A stretch of DNA of 40,396 bases from Bacilli bacterium (GTDB taxonomy: Bacteria; Bacillota; Bacilli; Bacillales; Amphibacillaceae). The position numbers and the translations under genes are program-made. Positions 33,608-40,396 of the stretch are shown piece by piece. The notes beneath the pieces were generated by a model. That model searched no databases. It had not been told where the DNA came from and saw only the letters and a program-made list of their open reading frames with translations. The first letter of the stretch is position 1; each line of letters opens with the position of its first letter. The stretch spans positions 1-40,396 of the forward strand of contig DUPD01000076.1 of the NCBI GenBank assembly GCA_012838505.1, in the 5' to 3' direction.

Positions 33608-34489
33608 TTGAAAGATTATTTATTAAAAGCAACTGCATGTAATGGATCGGTTCGTGCTTATGCGATTCAATCAACTGAATTAGCTGAAGAGGCGAGAAGA
33701 CGTCAGGATACATGGGCTACAGCAACAGCTGCATTAGGGCGAACGATTACGATTGCAGCAATGATGGGTGCAATGTTAAAAGGTGAAGACAAAATAACGA
33801 TTAAAATAGAAGGTGACGGGCCTACTGGACCAATTGTGGCTGATGCAAACGCGAGAGGCGAAGCGCGAGCCTATATTACAAACCCACACGTTGACTTTGA
33901 TCTAAACGAACATGGTAAATTAGATGTTTCTCGTGCCGTTGGAACAAATGGTTACTTAAGTGTTGTGAAAGATTTAGGTCTTAAAGAACATTTTACTGGT
34001 CAAGTTCCGATTGTTTCGGGAGAAGTTAGTGAAGACTTTACTTATTATTTTGCTAGCTCTGAACAAATTCCAACTTCAGTTGGCGCGGGGGTTTTAGTTA
34101 ACCCTGATCAGTCAGTGCTAGCAGCTGGTGGCTTTATTATCCAAGTCATGCCAGGAACATCAGATGAGACAATTGACTATCTTGAAAAACGGATTACTTC
34201 AATCCCGGCTATATCGGCACTGATTGAGGCGGGTAGCAAGCCTGAAGGTATCCTTGTTGAGATTTTTGGTAAAGAAGATGTCAATATTTTAGATAAAGTC
34301 CCTGTTTCTTTCGTCTGTACGTGCTCGATTGAAAGAATTAAAAACGCAATTACGAGTTTAGCTGATGAAGAGTTGACACAAATGATTGAGATTGACGAAG
34401 GAGCAGAAGCAACATGCCACTTTTGTAATGAACAGTATGTCATTACAAAAGATGAGTTAATTGAAATCCAACAATCCAAGGAGAAATAA
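33608..34489 (+). CDS. hslO: 33 kDa chaperonin HslO (Hsp33)
   Basis: Hsp33 is a redox-switched holdase activated by oxidation when zinc is released. The 293-residue protein has the four zinc cysteines in the expected pattern: C237-x-C239 and C270-x-x-C273. The start is TTG 33608, eight bases after AAAAAGGAG; no ATG or GTG is better placed, and the resulting N-terminus ([18 protein letters not shown]) matches the family. The next gene starts two bases after its stop, giving close coupling to yacD. Confidence 0.95.
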   Translation: MKDYLLKATACNGSVRAYAIQSTELAEEARRRQDTWATATAALGRTITIAAMMGAMLKGEDKITIKIEGDGPTGPIVADANARGEARAYITNPHVDFDLNEHGKLDVSRAVGTNGYLSVVKDLGLKEHFTGQVPIVSGEVSEDFTYYFASSEQIPTSVGAGVLVNPDQSVLAAGGFIIQVMPGTSDETIDYLEKRITSIPAISALIEAGSKPEGILVEIFGKEDVNILDKVPVSFVCTCSIERIKNAITSLADEELTQMIEIDEGAEATCHFCNEQYVITKDELIEIQQSKEK

Positions 34490-34491
34490 AG

Positions 34492-35385
34492 ATGCGCAAA
34501 ATATGGCTTTGGATCATTCTTATTTTAATCGTTTCGAATATACTAACATTTGTACTGATGCGAAATGGTGAGGAAGAGATAGAACGAACGACACCAGTGG
34601 AAGAAATTGATGTTGAACTTCCAATTGCAACAATTGATGATCAAGAAATTTATTATGATGACTGGATTTCATATCTAGAGATACACTACGGTAGGGAAGC
34701 TTTGGCTGAGATGATTGATCAACGTGTGATAAATAAATTGGCAAATGAGCATAATTTAACAATTGATCCTAAATTAATTGACTTGGAGATTTCTTTTTTA
34801 GCAACATTAGTCGGGCAACTACCAGAAGATAAAGTTGAAAAAACGGAAGCTGAGTGGCGGGAGACGATCGAAAATCGCTTGCTGGCAGATATGCTTTTTG
34901 CAAAAGATGTGATAATCCCAGATGATGAGTTGCGAGCATACTATGATACGTATCAATCACAATATCAATTTTCCCATCGGGTCGAGCTTTCGCATATCAT
35001 CGTAAATGACCAGGAAACAGCTGATCGTGTTTATCAAGAGTTGGAAGGTGGAGCTGAATTTAAAGCATTAGCCTATGAATATACAATTGATGATGATTCT
35101 AGATCTGCCGGTGGATACTTGGGTTTCTTTACAAGGGAAAGCAGTTTTCTGCCTGCTAATTATTTTGATCAGACAAAAAATATGGCAGAGCATAGTTATA
35201 GCGAGCCCTTTTTAGGTAATCAAGGTTATGTCATTCTCTATTTACATCGAGAACTACCCGAAATTCAGTTAGACTTTGATCAATTAAAAGATCATATTCG
35301 AATTAAAATTGCAATTGAACAATTGGGCATAACACCATCAATCCAAGATTTTTGGACTGAATTTGATATTGATTGGATCTATTGA
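34492..35385 (+). CDS. yacD: Membrane-anchored parvulin-type peptidyl-prolyl isomerase YacD
   Basis: A 297-residue PrsA-like foldase. Residues 5-24 form an N-terminal transmembrane or signal-anchor helix without a lipobox cysteine, so it differs from lipoprotein PrsA. A SurA-like helical region (about 45-145) is followed by a parvulin domain (about 155-255) with HRVELSHIIV, DDDSRSAGGYLGFF and GYVILYLH. It probably helps fold exported proteins. AAGGAG precedes ATG 34492. Its stop codon overlaps the cysK -35 box. Confidence 0.88.
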   Translation: MRKIWLWIILILIVSNILTFVLMRNGEEEIERTTPVEEIDVELPIATIDDQEIYYDDWISYLEIHYGREALAEMIDQRVINKLANEHNLTIDPKLIDLEISFLATLVGQLPEDKVEKTEAEWRETIENRLLADMLFAKDVIIPDDELRAYYDTYQSQYQFSHRVELSHIIVNDQETADRVYQELEGGAEFKALAYEYTIDDDSRSAGGYLGFFTRESSFLPANYFDQTKNMAEHSYSEPFLGNQGYVILYLHRELPEIQLDFDQLKDHIRIKIAIEQLGITPSIQDFWTEFDIDWIY

Positions 35386-35410
35386 CAAATAAATCTGTTT
35401 GATATATAAT
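35382..35410 (+). promoter_or_regulatory. Consensus sigma-A promoter of cysK
   Basis: TTGACA (35382-35387), a 17-base spacer and TATAAT (35405-35410): a perfect consensus promoter, with the -35 overlapping the yacD stop. Confidence 0.93.
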
Positions 35411-35412
35411 TA

Positions 35413-35435
35413 AACTAATAAGATTAATCGGAATT
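35413..35435 (+). promoter_or_regulatory. Possible CymR operator before cysK
   Basis: ATCGGAATT (35427-35435) fits the conserved right half (ATNGGAATT) of the CymR box that represses cysteine genes in B. subtilis; the left half matches only in part. Its place just after the -10 suits repression. Confidence 0.4.
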
Positions 35436-35449
35436 AGGAGGGTGTTTAA

Positions 35450-36373
35450 ATGAAAGTAGCAAATTCAATAGCTGATTTAATTGGCAACACACCGATTGTA
35501 AAGTTGAATCGTTTGACAGGACCGGAAGATGCTGAAGTTTATGCTAAGCTCGAGTACATGAACCCAGGTAGTTCAGTAAAAGATCGTATTGCTTTAGCGA
35601 TGGTTGAAGCTGCTGAAAAAGCGGGGCACTTAAAAGAAGGTTCAACAATTATTGAACCGACAAGTGGTAACACTGGAATTGGGATTGCGATGGTTGCAGC
35701 AGTCAAAGGCTATAAAGCCATTCTAGTTATGCCAGACACGATGAGTCTTGAAAGACGAAATTTATTACGAGCATATGGTGCAGAACTCATCTTAACACCT
35801 GGTTCAGGTGGAATGAATGCAGCAATTAAGAAAGCAAAAGATCTAAGTGAAGAGCATGGCTACTTTATGCCACAACAATTTGAGAATGAAGCAAACCCAA
35901 ATATTCATGAACAGACAACGGGACAAGAGATTGTTGAGCAAATGGGTGACCAACTTGATGCGTTTGTATCAGGTATTGGTACAGGTGGAACGATTACGGG
36001 TGCAGGGAAAGTTTTAAAAGAAAAGTATCAAGATATTAAACTGTATGCAGTTGAACCAACAGATTCAGCAGTTTTATCAGGAAAAGAAGCCGGTCCACAT
36101 AAGATTCAGGGAATAGGTGCTGGATTTGTTCCTAAAGTATTGGATACAGAACTTTATGATGAAATTTTTACGGTAACAAATGATCAAGCATATGAAACCG
36201 CAAGAGCTGCGGCTCGATTAGAGGGATTATTAGGTGGTGTTTCCTCAGGAGCAGCAATCTACGCAGCAACTCAAATTGCAAAATCACTAGGTAAAGGAAA
36301 AAAAGTGCTAGCAATTATTCCGAGTAACGGGGAACGGTATTTATCAACACCGCTATATCAATTTGAAGATTAA
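35450..36373 (+). CDS. cysK: Cysteine synthase A (O-acetylserine thiol-lyase)
   Basis: CysK makes cysteine from O-acetylserine and sulfide using PLP. The 307-residue protein has the PLP-binding lysine K44 in NPGSSVKDR, the substrate loop TSGNTG, the phosphate-binding [12 protein letters not shown] segment and the C-terminal [18 protein letters not shown] precedes ATG 35450. It has its own consensus promoter and a strong terminator, so it is a single-gene unit. In B. subtilis CysK also acts as a partner of CymR. Confidence 0.97.
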   Translation: MKVANSIADLIGNTPIVKLNRLTGPEDAEVYAKLEYMNPGSSVKDRIALAMVEAAEKAGHLKEGSTIIEPTSGNTGIGIAMVAAVKGYKAILVMPDTMSLERRNLLRAYGAELILTPGSGGMNAAIKKAKDLSEEHGYFMPQQFENEANPNIHEQTTGQEIVEQMGDQLDAFVSGIGTGGTITGAGKVLKEKYQDIKLYAVEPTDSAVLSGKEAGPHKIQGIGAGFVPKVLDTELYDEIFTVTNDQAYETARAAARLEGLLGGVSSGAAIYAATQIAKSLGKGKKVLAIIPSNGERYLSTPLYQFED

Positions 36374-36381
36374 GCTAAATT

Positions 36382-36420
36382 AAAGCAATTCTCATTATTT
36401 TATGAGAGTTGCTTTTTTTA
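36382..36420 (+). terminator. Terminator after cysK
   Basis: AAAGCAATTCTCAT (36382-36395) pairs with ATGAGAGTTGCTTT (from 36402, one G-U), followed by a T run. Confidence 0.92.
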
Positions 36421-36536
36421 TTGTAAAATAATGTTATGATTAAAGGGTAGACTTTTTTCGGCGAAAATGTGTAAAAAAACTGCTATCTGATGATGAATGG
36501 TGGTAGAATGGAATAAAAACAATAGGGGCGATCAAT

Positions 36537-37373
36537 TTGATTCAGATGATTAAAACGAAGCAGGGAAAACTAGATCTCAAAAAGAAAACAGCGATTATGG
36601 GGATTTTAAATATAACACCTGATTCATTTTCTGATGGTGGACAATATAATCAAGTTGAGTATGCAGTTGCACAAGCTGAGAAAATGGTTGCAGACGGTGC
36701 CGATATTATTGATATCGGAGGTGAGTCTACATCATCTTACCGTCCAGGATACTCGCCGGTAACAATAGCTGATGAAATTGACCGCGTTGTTCCTGTGATT
36801 AAGGCGATCAGACAATCTTTATCTGTTCCAATTTCAATTGACACATTTAAGTCTGAAACAGCCAAAGCAGCGATCGAAGCCGGAGCAGATATGATCAATG
36901 ATATTTGGGGAGCAAAATTTGATCCTAAAATAGCCGAAATTGCTGCGACTTATGATGTGCCAATTATTTTAATGCACAATCGAAAGCAAGCTAATTACAG
37001 TCATCTAATTGAAGATATGAAAAATGATTTGCAAGAAAGTATTAAGATTGCTAAAGCATCTGGTGTTAAAGATGACAAGATTATCCTAGATCCAGGCATT
37101 GGTTTTGCTAAAACTATGGATGAAAATATCGAGGCCATTCGGCAATTAGCTTCATTTAAAGCGATGGGTTACCCACTATTATTAGGTGTTTCTAGGAAAC
37201 GTGTGATTGGCCATGTGTTAGACTTGCCAATCGAAGAACGCGATGAGGGTACGGGTGCACTTACGGGTTATGGGATTACTAAAGGGGTCGATGTTGTGCG
37301 TGTACACAATGTTAAATTGAATGCACGAATTGCAAAAATGACAGATGCACTTGTTGGAAAGGGTGTTAACTGA
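36537..37373 (+). CDS. folP: Dihydropteroate synthase
   Basis: FolP joins p-aminobenzoate to dihydropterin pyrophosphate; it is the sulfonamide target. The 278-residue protein has both family signatures: MGILNITPDSFSDGG near residues 20-35 and the GADIIDIGGESTSSYRPG segment. The start is TTG 36537, eight bases after AGGGG (36524-36528); ATG 36546 would be 17 bases away. The folB start codon directly follows its stop. In B. subtilis pabB, pabA and pabC lie between cysK and this gene; here they are absent. Confidence 0.94.
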   Translation: MIQMIKTKQGKLDLKKKTAIMGILNITPDSFSDGGQYNQVEYAVAQAEKMVADGADIIDIGGESTSSYRPGYSPVTIADEIDRVVPVIKAIRQSLSVPISIDTFKSETAKAAIEAGADMINDIWGAKFDPKIAEIAATYDVPIILMHNRKQANYSHLIEDMKNDLQESIKIAKASGVKDDKIILDPGIGFAKTMDENIEAIRQLASFKAMGYPLLLGVSRKRVIGHVLDLPIEERDEGTGALTGYGITKGVDVVRVHNVKLNARIAKMTDALVGKGVN

Positions 37374-37745
37374 ATGGATAAGATTTTTTTAAATCAATTA
37401 TCGTTTTATGGCTATCACGGTGTACTTAAAGAAGAGAATGAGTTAGGTCAAATATTCCAAGTTGATTTAGAGCTGTTTTTAAATTTGAAGAAGGCTGGTC
37501 AGACAGATCAAATGGAAGACTCGATTCACTATGGTGAAGTTTTTAATCAAGTAAAAGAAATTGTTGAAGGTAAGTCATACGCATTAATAGAAGCAGTTGC
37601 TGATAAGGTAGCAAAAAAACTTCTAGCTGAATACGATCTTTTAGAGGCGTGTAAAGTAAAGGTCATTAAGCCCAATCCACCGATTGCTGGTCACTACCAA
37701 TCGGTAGCAGTCGAAATTTACCGGGAGAGAAAAGATTATGAATAA
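37374..37745 (+). CDS. folB: Dihydroneopterin aldolase
   Basis: FolB converts 7,8-dihydroneopterin to 6-hydroxymethyl-dihydropterin and glycolaldehyde. The 123-residue protein has the family features YGYHGVLKEENELGQIFQVD near the N-terminus and the conserved Lys in VIKPNPPI. ATG 37374 directly follows the folP stop, and its end overlaps folK by eight bases, so folP-folB-folK are translationally coupled. Confidence 0.95.
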   Translation: MDKIFLNQLSFYGYHGVLKEENELGQIFQVDLELFLNLKKAGQTDQMEDSIHYGEVFNQVKEIVEGKSYALIEAVADKVAKKLLAEYDLLEACKVKVIKPNPPIAGHYQSVAVEIYRERKDYE

Positions 37746-38268
37746 GGTGTACATTGCGCTGGGATCGAATATAGCGCCAAGAGTTGATTATTTAAATCAA
37801 GCAATTGAAGCGATTGGACAAGTTGAGCAGATGTCAGTCGTCAAACAGTCTTCTATTTATGAGACTGAACCAGTCGGATATCAAGATCAAGCTAAGTTTC
37901 TAAATCAGGTGATCGAAGTTGAGACGACGTATTCACCGATGGAAGTATTGCTAGCTTGTCAATCAATTGAAAATAAATTAGGCCGGAAACGCGAGGTAAG
38001 GTGGGGTCCTCGGACAATTGATCTTGACATATTGCTCTATAATCATGAAAATATAATGACGAATCAATTAATTGTGCCCCATCCACGAATGGATAGTAGA
38101 GCTTTTGTTTTAGTACCATTAGTTGAATTAAATCCAGAACTGGTTATTCCTACAACTAATCAGACCGTATCTGAACAATTATCTTTAATTGCAAATCATG
38201 AAAAAAGAGGTGTTGTTAAGTGGATCAAGAAAGATGGGGTAGACGAATCAGGGCTTATCGAAAATTAA
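37738..38268 (+). CDS. folK: 2-amino-4-hydroxy-6-hydroxymethyldihydropteridine pyrophosphokinase
   Basis: FolK pyrophosphorylates 6-hydroxymethyl-dihydropterin with ATP, giving the FolP substrate. The 176-residue protein has IALGSNIAPR at the start, YETEPVGY, and the metal-binding signature RWGPRTIDLDIL. GGGAGAG precedes ATG 37738, which overlaps folB. Its last 49 bases overlap yazB in another frame. Confidence 0.95.
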   Translation: MNKVYIALGSNIAPRVDYLNQAIEAIGQVEQMSVVKQSSIYETEPVGYQDQAKFLNQVIEVETTYSPMEVLLACQSIENKLGRKREVRWGPRTIDLDILLYNHENIMTNQLIVPHPRMDSRAFVLVPLVELNPELVIPTTNQTVSEQLSLIANHEKRGVVKWIKKDGVDESGLIEN

Positions 38269-38432
38269 AGGGTTATACACAAATCGAGTTTTCTGATGCC
38301 CTAGGTATTTCATTGTCAATTGTCGGAGAGATTGAACGTGGTAAACGTAAACCAACAAAGGAGTTCTTAGAAAGAACTGTTGAAACTTTGGGTATTCCTT
38401 TAGTAGAGTTAGAGCCTCCCCAAGAGCGATAA
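38220..38432 (+). CDS. yazB: Small XRE-type helix-turn-helix protein YazB
   Basis: A 70-residue protein made of a single HTH domain of the XRE/Cro type (GRRIRAYRKLKGYTQIEFSDALGISLSIVGEIERG...). In Bacillus the homologue YazB has the same size and follows folK; its target is unknown. The start is GTG 38220, with AGAGGTG about ten bases upstream, inside the end of folK. The extent of the overlap (49 bases) implies coupled translation. Confidence 0.9.
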   Translation: MDQERWGRRIRAYRKLKGYTQIEFSDALGISLSIVGEIERGKRKPTKEFLERTVETLGIPLVELEPPQER

Positions 38433-38523
38433 TTCTTGCAGTCAAATGGTTAATAAGTAATAATATTAACTTGTTGATCAGAGTGATCTGTAAAGATTAA
38501 AGGTAGGTTAGATAACTGAGATA

Positions 38524-38532
38524 TGCTATGAT
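38524..38532 (+). promoter_or_regulatory. Extended -10 promoter of lysS
   Basis: TGCTATGAT, an extended -10 element with TATGAT at 38527-38532, lies 55 bases before lysS. The -35 position matches poorly. Confidence 0.5.
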
Positions 38533-38581
38533 ACACTAATGAATAACTACTATATATGAAGACAATCAAGAATCGGAGTGA

Positions 38582-40069
<1,488 letters not shown>

Positions 40070-40075
40070 TACGAT

Positions 40076-40157
40076 AAGTTCCTATTATAAGATCAGGGCT
40101 GTAGGTAGTGAATTAATTATTCATTTCATGGTTATCTTATAATAGGAACTTTTTTAT
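40076..40157 (+). terminator. Terminator after lysS
   Basis: AAGTTCCTATTATAAGAT (40076-40093) pairs perfectly with ATCTTATAATAGGAACTT (40134-40151), an 18-bp stem with a 40-base loop, followed by a T run. It insulates lysS from the rRNA promoters. Confidence 0.88.
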
Positions 40158-40166
40158 AAAAAAGGG

Positions 40167-40195
40167 TTGACGAAGAAATGAGTCCGTGTTATATT
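40167..40195 (+). promoter_or_regulatory. rRNA operon promoter P1
   Basis: TTGACG (40167-40172), a 17-base spacer and TATATT (40190-40195), upstream of a second promoter in the typical tandem arrangement of Bacillus rrn operons. Confidence 0.75.
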
Positions 40196-40251
40196 AATTA
40201 AGTCGCCAAAATTGGATAACAAAACAAATTAATTTTTATTAAAAAAAGATG

Positions 40252-40281
40252 TTGACATTTGAATGGCGTTCGTTATATAAT
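40252..40281 (+). promoter_or_regulatory. rRNA operon promoter P2
   Basis: Consensus TTGACA (40252-40257), an 18-base spacer and TATAAT (40276-40281), preceded by an A/T-rich stretch that could be an UP element. Confidence 0.9.
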
Positions 40282-40289
40282 ATAAAAGC

Positions 40290-40396
40290 TGTCGCAAAGA
40301 GGACGGCAACAATTGATCTTTGAAAACTGAATCCAAACAACCAAAGAAGTTAAGAAAAGAAGTAAACAGAAGCTAGTGCTTCAAGAACGAGTTAAT
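40290..40396 (+). other. Leader of an rRNA operon (pre-16S)
   Basis: Downstream of P2 the sequence TGATCTTTGAAAACTGAA (40314-40331) is typical of Bacillaceae rRNA leaders just before 16S. The mature 16S start is not reached, so the gene itself lies right of the window. No protein gene lies between lysS and the window end. Confidence 0.8.

Noticed and set aside
40168..40192. Hammerhead-ribozyme-like bases (GAAATGAGTCCGTG) near rRNA promoter P1
   Set aside because: The CUGAUGA core and the three helices are not present in the required order; the bases belong to the promoter spacer.

Overview
This is an AT-rich chromosomal segment from a low-GC, endospore-forming Firmicute of the Bacillaceae type. 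Most of it follows the order seen near the origin of replication in Bacillus subtilis: glmU-prs-ctc-pth-fin-mfd-spoVT-spoVB-yabN-yabO-yabP-yabQ-divIC-yabR, then tRNA-Met-spoIIE-yabS-yabT-tilS-hpt-ftsH-coaX-hslO-yacD-cysK-folP-folB-folK-yazB-lysS, and at the right edge the promoters and leader of an rRNA operon. The genus cannot be fixed from sequence alone. Intact spoVT, spoVB, yabP, yabQ, spoIIE and fin, plus sporulation-type promoters before spoVT (sigma-G-like) and spoIIE (sigma-A with a 21-bp spacer and Spo0A-like boxes), indicate an organism that sporulates.

Left part (1-14.2 kb): cell-wall precursor and PRPP synthesis (glmU, prs), translation and repair (ctc, pth, mfd), sporulation genes (fin, spoVT, spoVB, yabP, yabQ), housekeeping and ribosome-rescue genes (yabN, yabO), division (divIC) and an S1-domain protein (yabR).

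Central insertion (14.4-23.9 kb): between yabR and the tRNA-Met/spoIIE pair, where B. subtilis has only tRNA genes, lies a cluster that resembles the flavin-based extracellular electron transfer (EET) locus described in Listeria. One minus-strand operon encodes EetA-like, EetB-like and polyprenyl diphosphate synthase (DmkB-like) proteins. A second minus-strand unit encodes a type II NADH dehydrogenase with a C-terminal DoxX-like membrane domain, split in this sequence by a one-base frameshift in a run of five G. A divergent plus-strand operon encodes an ApbE-type flavin transferase lipoprotein, a MenA-like prenyltransferase and a full ECF energising module (EcfA1, EcfA2, EcfT). A beta-helix-like lipoprotein flanks the cluster behind a 34-bp perfect palindrome. 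No PplA-like flavoprotein and no obvious riboflavin S component is present. The extracytoplasmic loop of the Ndh2 DoxX domain carries a DPTSGAT sequence that fits the ApbE flavinylation consensus, suggesting that Ndh2 itself could be the flavinylated partner here.

Right part (23.9-40.4 kb): sporulation phosphatase SpoIIE, YabS/YabT, tRNA modification (tilS), purine salvage (hpt), FtsH protease, CoA synthesis (coaX), redox chaperone (hslO), a parvulin-type foldase (yacD), cysteine synthase, a folate operon (folP-folB-folK) lacking the pab genes usually found with it, a small HTH protein (yazB), lysyl-tRNA synthetase without the usual dusB before it, and the rRNA promoter region.
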